Source: Acetobacter garciniae (GTDB lineage: Bacteria; Pseudomonadota; Alphaproteobacteria; Acetobacterales; Acetobacteraceae). Taken from it: 64,000 nt of DNA. Under the pieces are notes generated by a model. The model saw only the letters and a program-made list of their open reading frames with translations, was not told the DNA's origin and searched no databases. The number at the start of each line of letters is the position of its first letter. Positions within the stretch are counted from its first letter, which is position 1. Where the stretch lies: positions 496,001 to 560,000 of the forward strand of contig NZ_JAFVMH010000002.1 in assembly GCF_017377735.1 (NCBI RefSeq), written 5' to 3'. A program made the position numbers and the translations under genes. Positions 54,580 through 62,746 of the stretch are shown in pieces.

Positions 54580-55340
54580 CAGCCTCGCTCTCCCCCGGCG
54601 CGGCGCAAGGGAGCGCTGCCAGCGCAGCGCCTGCCGCCCGGATTGGTACCGGGACGGGACCAGTACTGCGGCGCGGTTTTCTGGACCTGGAGGATTTTGG
54701 CGCAGCCCCCGGCCTAGACGAGAGCGCGAAGGAGGCGGCGGCCGAACCGCCCCCGCCCGTGGTCGAGCCCGTTCCCGACCCCAATCTGCTCACCATGACC
54801 AGGGACGAAGCCGCCGCAGCCCATGACGCGGCGTTCAGGGACGGGTATGAAAAAGGAGCGGCCGAAAAGGAAGCCGCATTGCAGAGCCATTACGAATCCT
54901 GCGTTGCCGCGCTGGCGGCGGGGTTCGAGGCTGAAAATCTCCGGCGTGACCAGGCGCTGGAGGACCTGACCCGCACCTTCGTTGCGACGGTGGTGGAGAT
55001 CGTGCGGGGGCTGACCGCGCTGGATGGCTCTGTGCTGGGGGGCATCGAGCGCGATTTTGTTGCTGATGCGCAGGCTTTCGTGAAAGAGTGCGAAGGGCCG
55101 GTCACCATCCGGTGCACGGCGGGCGACGGGGCCCCCCTTCAAGCACTTTTCAAGGATAATGAGGCCGTTCGCCTTGAAACCGTGCCGGGTGATGCGGACA
55201 GTCCGATCACGATCGTATCGGCGGCGAATACCATAGTTATCGACCCCAAGGAGTGGCGCAGATCCATGGCGGAGAAAATCGTCGCCGCGGTTACGGCCCT
55301 TGCCGGGCAGCGTATCGGCCAACCCTTGCACACCGCATAG
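54576..55340 (+). CDS. fliH: FliH-like flagellar export ATPase regulator
   Basis: 254 residues beginning at a GTG coupled to fliG. The N-terminal 80 residues are Pro/Ala-rich, then a charged coiled segment (HDAAFRDGYEKGAAEKEAAL) and a C-terminal V-ATPase E-like domain (LEDLTRTFVATVVEIVRGLT, IVIDPKEWRRSMAEKIVAAV). FliH is poorly conserved, but the domain order and fliG-fliH-fliN context are typical. It would bind FliI. Confidence 0.85.
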   Translation: MTASLSPGAAQGSAASAAPAARIGTGTGPVLRRGFLDLEDFGAAPGLDESAKEAAAEPPPPVVEPVPDPNLLTMTRDEAAAAHDAAFRDGYEKGAAEKEAALQSHYESCVAALAAGFEAENLRRDQALEDLTRTFVATVVEIVRGLTALDGSVLGGIERDFVADAQAFVKECEGPVTIRCTAGDGAPLQALFKDNEAVRLETVPGDADSPITIVSAANTIVIDPKEWRRSMAEKIVAAVTALAGQRIGQPLHTA

Positions 55341-55357
55341 ACCAGGCAGAGAGAAGC

Positions 55358-55750
55358 ATGAGCACAGATAACACGAATTTCGGACTCGAGGATTTCGCCA
55401 CCACAGCCCCGGATGCCGCCCACCCGGCCGCCGCAGCCCCGGCAGCGGAAGGGGCGGCCAAGGACCAGCCCGCCGCCGAGCCGATGACGATCGGGGCCGG
55501 GCAGATGGAGGCGGTCTATGACATTCCCGTCAAGATCACCGCTGTCATCGGCAATGCCGTCATGCCGGTCAGCCAGTTGCTCAGGCTCGGGCGCGGAGCC
55601 GTGGTGGAACTGGACAAGAAACTGGGTGAAGCGGTGGATATCTTTGCCAATAACCGCCTGATCGCCCGGGGTGAGGTCGTGGTTGTCGATGACAACCATA
55701 TCGGCGTGACGATGACGGAAATTCTTTCCTCCACGCCCACGTCGAACTAG
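55358..55750 (+). CDS. fliN: Flagellar motor switch protein FliN
   Basis: C-ring component. From ATG 55358 the 130 residues have an Ala/Pro-rich N-terminus and a SpoA domain: AVYDIPVKITAVIGNAVMPV, SQLLRLGRGAVVELDKKLGE, AVDIFANNRLIARGEVVVVD, DNHIGVTMTEIL. It directly follows fliH. FliM is absent from this window, so the third switch protein must be encoded elsewhere. Confidence 0.94.
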   Translation: MSTDNTNFGLEDFATTAPDAAHPAAAAPAAEGAAKDQPAAEPMTIGAGQMEAVYDIPVKITAVIGNAVMPVSQLLRLGRGAVVELDKKLGEAVDIFANNRLIARGEVVVVDDNHIGVTMTEILSSTPTSN

Positions 55751-55761
55751 CGGGGCCGGCG

Positions 55762-56130
55762 GTGGCGGGGTCTGCTCTTCTCTCCGCGTCCCAGCCTGGC
55801 ACGTTCGCGCCGGGGTCGGGGACGCTGGCAATGCCCTGGCTGACCGGCTTTGCCTCGCTGCTGCTTGTCATCGCCCTTATTCTGCTGACCCGCTATGGCG
55901 TGAAGTTTGTCGAACCCTACCTGGCGCGGGGGCGGCGTACGCGTGACCTGGCGGTGGTCGAAAGCCTGTCCATTGACCAGCGGCGCAAGCTCAGCCTGAT
56001 CCGCTGCAAGGACAGGACGGGCCTGATCCTGACCGGCGGCGGCAGCGATGTCTTTCTTGGCTGGATGGACGAACCGCAGCCCCCCGCCGCTCCCGCCTTC
56101 GTGCTGCCCGAGATTGACCTGGATGAATGA
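55762..56130 (+). CDS. fliO: FliO-like flagellar biosynthesis protein
   Basis: Small membrane protein that helps assemble the FliP ring of the export gate. The 122 residues, from a GTG, have one membrane helix (LTGFASLLLVIALILLTRYG, about 27-46) and a cytoplasmic domain with the FliO pattern LAVVESLSIDQRRKLSLIRC and GSDVFLGW. It overlaps the fliP start, its usual partner. Confidence 0.82.
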   Translation: MAGSALLSASQPGTFAPGSGTLAMPWLTGFASLLLVIALILLTRYGVKFVEPYLARGRRTRDLAVVESLSIDQRRKLSLIRCKDRTGLILTGGGSDVFLGWMDEPQPPAAPAFVLPEIDLDE

Positions 56131-56959
56131 TGCGCAAAGCGGAACAAGTATCGTGATTGCCCAATGCCTGAAAAAATCCGCCCAGCCCCTGATGCGTGGG
56201 GCAGGGACGGGGCGCCGTGGCATATGGGTCGTGCTTGTGGCGCTTGCGGCCGGGCTGCTGTGCCCGGTTCTGGCGCAGGCCCAGTCCCTTACGCTTGATC
56301 TGGGCAAGGGGTTTGGCGATACGGGCACCACCAGCCACCTTGTGCAGCTTACAGCGCTTATCACGCTGCTTTCCCTGGCCCCCAGCCTGCTTGTGATGGT
56401 GACCGCGTTTACACGGATCATCGTGGTGCTGTCGCTGTTGCGCGGGGCCATTGGCGCGCAGGGCACGCCGCCCAACACGGTGCTGATCGGCCTGGGCCTG
56501 TTCCTGACATTTTTTGTCATGCAGCCGGTTTTTGAGCAATCCTGGGACCAGGGCGTCGTTCCCATGATGGATGGCAGGCTCAGCGAGATGGACGGGCTCA
56601 AGGCGGCGGCGGAACCGTTCCGGGGGTTCATGCTGGCCAATGCCCGGCCCACCGACCTGGCGACATTCGCGCATCTGGCCAATGTGGCCCCCCCCAAGGT
56701 CGCGGCGGATACGCCCTGGCGCGTGCTGATGCCCGCCTTCATGGTCAGTGAACTCAGCCGTGGTTTCGAAATGGGTTTCCTGCTCTACCTGCCGTTTCTG
56801 GTGATCGATATCGTCACCTCCAGCGTGCTCATGAGCCTGGGCATGATGATGCTGCCCCCCGCCACGATTTCCCTGCCGTTCAAGCTGATTTTCTTTGTCA
56901 TGGTGGATGGGTGGCAGATGGTGGCCGGTGGCCTGATCAGGAGCTTTGGCGGGGGCTGA
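56123..56959 (+). CDS. fliP: Flagellar export gate protein FliP
   Basis: Core of the flagellar type III export gate. From ATG 56123, overlapping fliO, the protein is 278 residues; ATG 56192 would leave a tighter signal peptide (IWVVLVALAAGLLCPVLAQA). Family blocks are LAPSLLVMVTAFTRIIVVLS, LFLTFFVMQPVF, VLMPAFMVSELSRGFEMGFL and DIVTSSVLMSLGMMMLPP. FliQ and FliR, normally next, do not follow. Confidence 0.96.
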   Translation: MNDAQSGTSIVIAQCLKKSAQPLMRGAGTGRRGIWVVLVALAAGLLCPVLAQAQSLTLDLGKGFGDTGTTSHLVQLTALITLLSLAPSLLVMVTAFTRIIVVLSLLRGAIGAQGTPPNTVLIGLGLFLTFFVMQPVFEQSWDQGVVPMMDGRLSEMDGLKAAAEPFRGFMLANARPTDLATFAHLANVAPPKVAADTPWRVLMPAFMVSELSRGFEMGFLLYLPFLVIDIVTSSVLMSLGMMMLPPATISLPFKLIFFVMVDGWQMVAGGLIRSFGGG

Positions 56960-57602
56960 ATGCGGCACCAGGGCGGGTCGATGTCCGCACGCGGGCCCGT
57001 TTTGTTGAAACAGGACTATTTCAGCCCTCTTTTCTGGGGTGAATTATTTATATTATTTGAACGAATATTGATTTTTTTATTTAACCCGTCCCGGCCCGTC
57101 CCGCCAGATGGCGGGCGCGTGCAGGCTTTGTCGCCGGCTCCCGCCCGGCGCGCAGATCATGCAGGCTGTTCATTTTCCTGGATAAATGGGGCGGGCCACG
57201 CCGCAGGGAGCATGACAGGCCAAAAGGCCATCTTTACAGAAAGCCGCGACATTCATAATCTTGTTTCAAGGCCTTGGATGGTAAAGGACGGAACGACCAT
57301 GGACATGACCGCCGTACCGGGCATTGCGGGACGGCAGGCTGTGGCCAGGGCGCCGAAAACCGTGCGGCAGGTGACATTGCCGGGCGGTCAGCACCATGCA
57401 AAGACTAAGAAACGGCTTAGGGTACAGGGCCTCGGATGACGCCAGCGCATAACGGTAATCCATGTGAACGGCAACGCGATGGCGGGAGCGCCCCAACGGG
57501 TTCGGCCTGTTTCGCCACGACACGCGATCGGTGGTGGGGGCTTGGCGCGCGAGCGGTTTCATGCACGGTGCCCCATGCAACACGAAGGAAAGTTGGATCG
57601 GC
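56960..57602. other. Intergenic region between fliP and the chemotaxis operon
   Basis: 643 bases. The stretch 57035-57085 is strongly AT-rich, with runs such as GAATTATTTATATTATTTG and a long T tract, and may mark the end of the fliF-fliP transcript. A CTAAG/CTTAG inverted repeat lies at about 57404-57419. No fliQ, fliR or flhB remnant was recognised. It holds one weak small ORF candidate, listed separately, and presumably the che promoter. Confidence 0.5.
57299..57439 (+). CDS. Possible small ORF upstream of the chemotaxis operon
   Basis: 46 residues from an ATG preceded by AAAGGACGG at good spacing. The product is basic (GIAGRQAVARAPKTVRQVTL to KTKKRLRVQGLG), with no recognised family. Codon choice is mixed, so it may be non-coding. 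Confidence 0.2.
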   Translation: MDMTAVPGIAGRQAVARAPKTVRQVTLPGGQHHAKTKKRLRVQGLG

Positions 57603-59162
57603 ATGTTGAACTGGCTGTACAAGGACGCTCCGTTCCGCGTTAAGATCAAGACGGTAATGCTGGGTCTGGAAATATACCTGATGATCCAGATCATTATCGA
57701 AATTGTCGGTTATCTTATGCATGAGCCGGTCGGCCACATGGTTCTGATGAACATGAGCGCGCTGGCCCTTGGGCAGGTGGTTGTCTTCCTCATATGGTCG
57801 GCCATGACGCGTGTCGTGATCGCGCCGCTGGAAACGCTGGTGAATGTTGGCGAACAGCTTGGCCGGGGCGAAGTGCGCGGCGAGGTGCCGTTCCTGCATA
57901 ACAAGGACTGCACGGGGCGCCTGGCCCGGGTCATGGTCGAGTTCGCGCAGATCGTGCGTGACCAGACCGAGGCCCAGCAGCGGCAGGAGGCCATGGGCGC
58001 GGAAATCAAGCGCTCGCTCGAACGTAGCGAAGGGCGCGACAGGCAGACCCATGCGGTGATCGACGTTCTGGGCCAGGCGCTGGCCGACATGGCCCAGGGC
58101 GATCTGCGCGGCCGCATTGACGACCCCATTTTCGATGGCGAGTTCGCCCCCCTGCGCGATGCCTTCAACAACTCCGCCCTGCGCCTGAACGAAGCCCTGC
58201 GCGCCGTGGCCAACAATTCCGACCTGATCGCGACCGGCGCTACCGAGATTTCGACCGCATCCGACGACCTGGCCAAGCGGACGGAAAAACAGGCCGCCAA
58301 TCTGGGCCAGGCGGCGGCATCGGTCCGCACCATCCGCGATGGCGTGCAACTGACCGCGAAAGCCTGTGCCGAAGCCAGCGACGATACGCGCCAGGCGCTG
58401 GAAAAGGTCAGGCTGGCCACGAATGTCATGGCCGAGACCACGCGCGCCATGGACGGGATCAAGACATCGTCGGATTCCATTGGCGAGATTATTTCGGTGA
58501 TCGACGGCATTGCCTTCCAGACCAATGTGCTGGCCCTGAACGCGGGGGTCGAGGCGGCCCGCGCGGGGGATGCGGGGCGCGGTTTTGCCGTGGTGGCGCA
58601 GGAAGTGCGGTCCCTGGCCGAACAGTCCGCCAAGTCCGCCAGCGAAATCAAGCGGCTGATCTCGCTCTCTGCCGTGCAGGTGGGCAAGGGGGTGGAGCTT
58701 GTCCAGCAAACCGGCCATTATCTGGGCGAATTTGCGGGCAGTACGCAGAATATCGCCACCCGGGTCGAGGAAATTTCGGTTTCCACGCAGGATCAGGCGC
58801 AGCGCCTGTCTGAAATTACCGCCTCCATCGGGGACATGGACCAGGTCACCCAGCAGAACGCCGCCATGGTGGAGGAAACAACGGCTGCCAGCCATAACCT
58901 GACAGCCGAAACCCGCACACTCGGGCAGACACTCAGCCGCTTCAAGATCGGTGGCGAGCGTGATCGCGACGGGCAGTACGAAACCGTGGTGGCCCTGCCA
59001 TCCGCCCGCGCCGCACAGCGCGCGGCCCCTCGGGCGGCTACCCCCGCGGCACCCCGGCCCAGCCGCCCGATCGCCCCCCCTGCGCCGCCGCCCGCCCCGG
59101 CACCGGTTCTTGTCTCCTCCATGCCCACCACCGCCTCAGATGACGGGTGGGAGGAGTTTTGA
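57603..59162 (+). CDS. Methyl-accepting chemotaxis transducer with minimal periplasmic part
   Basis: 519 residues. Two membrane helices at about 18-38 and 48-72 leave only some 10 residues between them, so there is no ligand-binding domain outside. A HAMP-like region ([19 protein letters not shown]) follows. The signalling hairpin tip is canonical ([55 protein letters not shown]). A Pro/Ala linker ends in a C-terminal GWEEF, similar to the NWETF pentapeptide that tethers CheR and CheB. It opens the che operon and overlaps the next gene (TGATG). Confidence 0.92.
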   Translation: MLNWLYKDAPFRVKIKTVMLGLEIYLMIQIIIEIVGYLMHEPVGHMVLMNMSALALGQVVVFLIWSAMTRVVIAPLETLVNVGEQLGRGEVRGEVPFLHNKDCTGRLARVMVEFAQIVRDQTEAQQRQEAMGAEIKRSLERSEGRDRQTHAVIDVLGQALADMAQGDLRGRIDDPIFDGEFAPLRDAFNNSALRLNEALRAVANNSDLIATGATEISTASDDLAKRTEKQAANLGQAAASVRTIRDGVQLTAKACAEASDDTRQALEKVRLATNVMAETTRAMDGIKTSSDSIGEIISVIDGIAFQTNVLALNAGVEAARAGDAGRGFAVVAQEVRSLAEQSAKSASEIKRLISLSAVQVGKGVELVQQTGHYLGEFAGSTQNIATRVEEISVSTQDQAQRLSEITASIGDMDQVTQQNAAMVEETTAASHNLTAETRTLGQTLSRFKIGGERDRDGQYETVVALPSARAAQRAAPRAATPAAPRPSRPIAPPAPPPAPAPVLVSSMPTTASDDGWEEF

Positions 59163-59494
59163 TGGCCGCCGCGCCATCGCACGAAGGGGTTGCGACATCG
59201 GTGGCCGGCATGGCTGAGGGCGGTACCCTGCCCGTGGTGCTGCCTGAGCGGCTCGATACCGCCGCGGCCCCCGCACTCAAGCACCTGATCGAACAGGCGC
59301 GTGCGCAGGCCGGGGCCGGCCGGGCCGGGCTGGACGCATCGGCGGTGACTTATATCGGTGGGCTTTGCCTCCAGCTTCTTCTTGCCAGTGGCTGCGCCGT
59401 CATCGCGCCGTCAGAGAAGGTGCGCGAGGCGTTTTCCCTTTTTGGCGTCAGCGAGGTTGTGGCAGACCTGCTGGCTCCCTCCAAGGAACAGTGA
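59162..59494 (+). CDS. cheS: STAS-domain chemotaxis protein, CheS-like
   Basis: 110 residues with a STAS fold: TLPVVLPERLDTAAAPALKH and LDASAVTYIGGLCLQLLLAS. The position between the transducer and cheY matches Sinorhizobium CheS, which binds CheA and speeds loss of phosphate from CheY1. The Ser normally phosphorylated in SpoIIAA-type anti-anti-sigma factors is replaced (YIGGL), arguing against a partner-switch role. The symbol is by gene order and fold, not close sequence recognition. It overlaps the transducer stop. Confidence 0.75.
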   Translation: MAAAPSHEGVATSVAGMAEGGTLPVVLPERLDTAAAPALKHLIEQARAQAGAGRAGLDASAVTYIGGLCLQLLLASGCAVIAPSEKVREAFSLFGVSEVVADLLAPSKEQ

Positions 59495-59496
59495 AT

Positions 59497-59880
59497 ATGG
59501 TTGAAAAAAAGGATCTGCGCGTCCTTACGATTGATGATTCCCGCACGATGCAGGGCATGTTGCGCAAGGCTTTGGAGGGGGCCGGTTACGATGTCATCCA
59601 GGGTGGAGACGGGGTGGAGGGGCTCGATGTCCTCAAGGAGGCCGAACCGCCGCCCAAGGTGATCATTACCGACATCAACATGCCCCGCATGGACGGGTTC
59701 GAGGTGATCGAGGCCGTGCGCAAGCTCGATCGTTTCAAGCACCTGCCCATTATTGTCCTGACGACGGAAAGCGATCCCGAAAAAAAGGCCAAGGCGCGTG
59801 CGGCCGGGGCCACGGGGTGGATCGTCAAGCCGTTCAGCCCGGATAGCCTGGTGGCGGCCATTCGCCGGGTCACGGCCTGA
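59497..59880 (+). CDS. cheY: Chemotaxis response regulator CheY
   Basis: Single receiver domain of 127 residues. The acidic pair is Asp13/Asp14 (VLTIDDSRTMQ), the phospho-acceptor Asp59 (VIITDINMPRMDG), the switch Thr lies in IVLTTES and Lys in GWIVKPFSP. By position after cheS and before cheA it corresponds to rhizobial CheY1, which acts as a phosphate sink rather than binding the motor. ATG 59497 is the only start consistent with the fold. Confidence 0.94.
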   Translation: MVEKKDLRVLTIDDSRTMQGMLRKALEGAGYDVIQGGDGVEGLDVLKEAEPPPKVIITDINMPRMDGFEVIEAVRKLDRFKHLPIIVLTTESDPEKKAKARAAGATGWIVKPFSPDSLVAAIRRVTA

Positions 59881-59895
59881 ACCAGGGAGACTGGC

Positions 59896-62241
59896 ATGAG
59901 CGACGACATGGACGATATCCTCCAGGTTTTCTACCAGGAGTGCGACGAGCAGCTTCAGGAGCTTGAACGCGGGCTGGCCGTTCTGGCGGATGGGGAATCC
60001 GGGCAGGAGACCATCAATGCCGTCTTTCGCGCCGTGCATTCCATCAAGGGGGGTGCCGCGTCGTTCGGGCTCGATAATCTCGTGCGTTTCGCCCATGTGT
60101 TCGAAAGTTCGCTCGACGGGTTGCGCTCTGGCCGTGTCGTGCCCACGCCCGATGTGGTCAAGACCTTTCTCAAGGCGATGGACGTGCTGAGCGATCTCGT
60201 GACCGAGGCGCGCGAGGGCACGCCGGTGGATCCCGCGCGGATTGCGGAAAGCCAGGTCGAGCTTGAGGCCATTATCAGCACCGGGGGGGCGGCATCTGCC
60301 CAGGCCGATATCATCCCCCAGGACTTCGTGCCCGTGCCGATGGATTTCGAACCGGTGCCCATGGATTTCGAGCCCGTGCCGGTCGCCTTCGAACCCGTGC
60401 CCGTGGCCTTCGAACCGGTGCCGGTGGATTTCGATTTCGGGGCGGATACGCAGGCAGAACCCGCCACGGGGTGCCTTGTCGTCACCTTCCGCCCGCATGA
60501 CGCGTTGTACGAACGCGGGGATGACGCGCGCAACATGCTCAACGGCCTTGCCGATCTCGCGGCCGGGGTGCCGGGCGGGCATATGACGACCACATGCGAT
60601 TTTTCCGCCCTGCCGGTTTTCGAAGCGGTGGACCCGCTCAAATCCTACCTGGCCTGGCGCGTGGTCCTGCCGCCCGAAGTTACGGAAGACAGCGTGACCG
60701 CTGTTTTCGACTGGGTCAGTGACGCCTGCGATGTTACCACCACCCGCGAAGACGGCGCACAGGCCAACCCGGCCGCCGCATTGCTGGATGAGGAGCCGCA
60801 CGCCCAGGCCCCTGCCGTTCCAGCCCCCACCGTTCCCGACAATGTTGTGCAGGACAGTGCGCCTGTGACTGCCGCGCGGGATGTCGTGGCGGAGCATGCT
60901 CACCCGACCGAACCGGCCTCCCCGGTCGCCTCCACGGCCGCGCCCGTATCGCAGGACGTGCATGCCGCTGGCGGTGCGCATCCCCATCCCGCTGCGGCGG
61001 GGGGTGCGGCCCGCAAGACGGAACAGCAGGCTTCGATCCGTGTCGACCTGCACCGGATCGACGGGCTGATGGATCTGGTGGGCGAGTTGGTGATTGCCCA
61101 GGCCGCTATTGAATCCCTTTCGCGCCGGACGGACCCGGCTGCTGCCCAGGAACTCATGCAGGGTATCGGCAGCATGCAGTCGCTTACGCGCGATATTCAG
61201 GATGCCGTCATGGCCGTGCGAGCCCAGCCGGTGCGCGGCGTGTTCCAGCGCATGCAGCGCGTGGTGCGCGAAGCCTGCTCCATGACCAAGAAAGACGTGG
61301 TTCTCACCCTTGAAGGGGAGGACACGGAAGTCGATCGCACGCTGGTCGAGAAACTGACCGACCCGCTGACACATATGCTGCGCAATGCCGTCGATCACGG
61401 TATTGAAAAAGTGGAGGACCGGCTGGCTGCGGGCAAGCCTGCGCAGGGGCATATTCTCCTTTCGGCGGGGCATCGCTCCGGGCGGATCCTGATCACGATC
61501 AAGGATGACGGGGCCGGGATCAACCGCCAGCGCGTTCTGGAGACCGCGATCAAGCGCGGCATTGTGGCACCCGACGCCCAGCTTACGGATGATGAGATCA
61601 ACAACCTGATTTTTGCCCCCGGTTTTTCGACAGCCGCGACCGTGTCGGACCTGTCGGGGCGCGGTGTCGGCATGGATGTCGTCAAGCAGGCGATCCTCAG
61701 CCTTGGTGGACGCGTCGCCATTCAAAGCGTGCCGGGCGAGGGCACGACATTCAGCCTCAGTCTGCCGCTGACGCTTGCCGTGCTCGACGGGATGCTGATT
61801 GCGGCAGGGGGTTCCACGATGGTGATCCCCATCTCCTCCGTGGTCGAGGCCATGATGATCGACCAGCGCGACGTGTATGTCCTGCCCGACGGGGGCAATG
61901 TCATTTCCATTCGTGGAAGCTGCATGCCCTTTATACCGCTTGCCGCGGCCCTCGGGCTGGCGCAGAAACCATCGGATGAGGATATCCGGGAGGCCGTCAT
62001 TCTTGTGGTGGAGAATGAATCGGGTGGCCGGGCTGCTCTCGTCGTGGATGAAATTCGTGACCAGACACAGGTCGTTATCAAGAGTATCGAAAAAAACTAC
62101 AGGCAGATAGAAGGTGTTTCGGCAGCGACCATCCTGGGCGATGGCAGCGTGTCCCTGATCCTTGATGTCTCTGCACTGATTGCCGCCACCGTGGGGCGCA
62201 TGGACAAGGCATTGGACCCACGTCGCGGCATGGCGGCGTGA
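59896..62241 (+). CDS. cheA: Chemotaxis histidine kinase CheA
   Basis: Autophosphorylates and passes phosphate to CheY and CheB. The 781 residues comprise an HPt domain with His48 (FRAVHSIKGGAASFG), five tandem FEPVPxx-type heptads (about 144-178), a P2-like region (about 190-285) and an Ala/Pro linker. Dimerisation (RVDLHRIDGLMDLVGELV), ATPase (THMLRNAVDHGIEK, IKDDGAGINRQRV, SGRGVGMDVVKQA) and CheW-like domains (GSTMVIPISSVVEAMM to the end) follow. ATG 59896 follows AGGGAGACTGGC. Confidence 0.97.
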   Translation: MSDDMDDILQVFYQECDEQLQELERGLAVLADGESGQETINAVFRAVHSIKGGAASFGLDNLVRFAHVFESSLDGLRSGRVVPTPDVVKTFLKAMDVLSDLVTEAREGTPVDPARIAESQVELEAIISTGGAASAQADIIPQDFVPVPMDFEPVPMDFEPVPVAFEPVPVAFEPVPVDFDFGADTQAEPATGCLVVTFRPHDALYERGDDARNMLNGLADLAAGVPGGHMTTTCDFSALPVFEAVDPLKSYLAWRVVLPPEVTEDSVTAVFDWVSDACDVTTTREDGAQANPAAALLDEEPHAQAPAVPAPTVPDNVVQDSAPVTAARDVVAEHAHPTEPASPVASTAAPVSQDVHAAGGAHPHPAAAGGAARKTEQQASIRVDLHRIDGLMDLVGELVIAQAAIESLSRRTDPAAAQELMQGIGSMQSLTRDIQDAVMAVRAQPVRGVFQRMQRVVREACSMTKKDVVLTLEGEDTEVDRTLVEKLTDPLTHMLRNAVDHGIEKVEDRLAAGKPAQGHILLSAGHRSGRILITIKDDGAGINRQRVLETAIKRGIVAPDAQLTDDEINNLIFAPGFSTAATVSDLSGRGVGMDVVKQAILSLGGRVAIQSVPGEGTTFSLSLPLTLAVLDGMLIAAGGSTMVIPISSVVEAMMIDQRDVYVLPDGGNVISIRGSCMPFIPLAAALGLAQKPSDEDIREAVILVVENESGGRAALVVDEIRDQTQVVIKSIEKNYRQIEGVSAATILGDGSVSLILDVSALIAATVGRMDKALDPRRGMAA
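60325..60429 (+). repeat. Five tandem 21-base repeats inside cheA
   Basis: Five in-frame 21-base units encode F-V/E-P-V-P-x-x, the last two residues being Met-Asp twice, Val-Ala twice and then Val-Asp. The units lie between the HPt and P2-like domains and differ mainly at third codon positions, so the repeat is kept at the protein level. Confidence 0.9.
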
Positions 62242-62284
62242 AAAGACCATATCATCAGACGGGTATTTGATTAGGGACACGGAT

Positions 62285-62746
62285 ATGACGGAAAAAACCG
62301 AAGGTACGGACAGCAGGCTTGTCAAGATGATCGTCTTCGCGGTTGGCGAGCAGGAATATTGCATCCCGATCCTGAGTGTCCGTGAAATCCGCGGGTTCGA
62401 GAAAACCACCGCACTGCCCTTTGCGCCGCATTATGTCTGCGGGGCCATCAACCTGCGCGGCGTTATCCTGACGGTGATCGACCTTGCGGTTTATCTCAAT
62501 ATCCAGCCGCTGGCCGATAATCCGCGCCGCGTCGTGATTATCGTGGAATCGAAAAACGATACGGTGTGCGGCCTGCTGGTCGATCGCGTGATCGACATGG
62601 CGGATATAGACTTGGGCGACATCCAGTCCGTTTCGGAAGAAGGGGGCAGCCTGAACGGGCTTGTGCTGGTCAACCAGCGCATGATCGGCGTGCTGCGGCT
62701 TGAAACCATTGTCGGCCAGCTTGTCGGGGATACCGTCGCTGAATGA
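62285..62746 (+). CDS. cheW: Chemotaxis coupling protein CheW
   Basis: Links CheA to transducers. ATG 62285 gives 153 residues with the CheW blocks MIVFAVGEQEYCIPILSVRE, IRGFEKTTALPFAPHYVCGA, INLRGVILTVIDLAVYL, VCGLLVDRVIDMADI and VLVNQRMIGVLRLE. The conserved Asn-Leu-Arg-Gly motif is intact. The stop overlaps the cheR start (ATGA at 62743-62746). Confidence 0.96.
   Translation: MTEKTEGTDSRLVKMIVFAVGEQEYCIPILSVREIRGFEKTTALPFAPHYVCGAINLRGVILTVIDLAVYLNIQPLADNPRRVVIIVESKNDTVCGLLVDRVIDMADIDLGDIQSVSEEGGSLNGLVLVNQRMIGVLRLETIVGQLVGDTVAE

Noticed and set aside
56960..57298. The upstream part of a 159-codon frame starting right at the fliP stop
   Set aside because: It crosses a strongly AT-rich stretch, shows no fliQ-like helices or other family pattern, and only its last 46 codons have a plausible ribosome-binding site.
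59350..62409. A very long open frame (about 1,000 codons) antisense to cheA
   Set aside because: It is the shadow of GC-rich codons in cheA. The plus-strand protein has all CheA domains, and the antisense product is rich in His, Arg and Gly with no domain.
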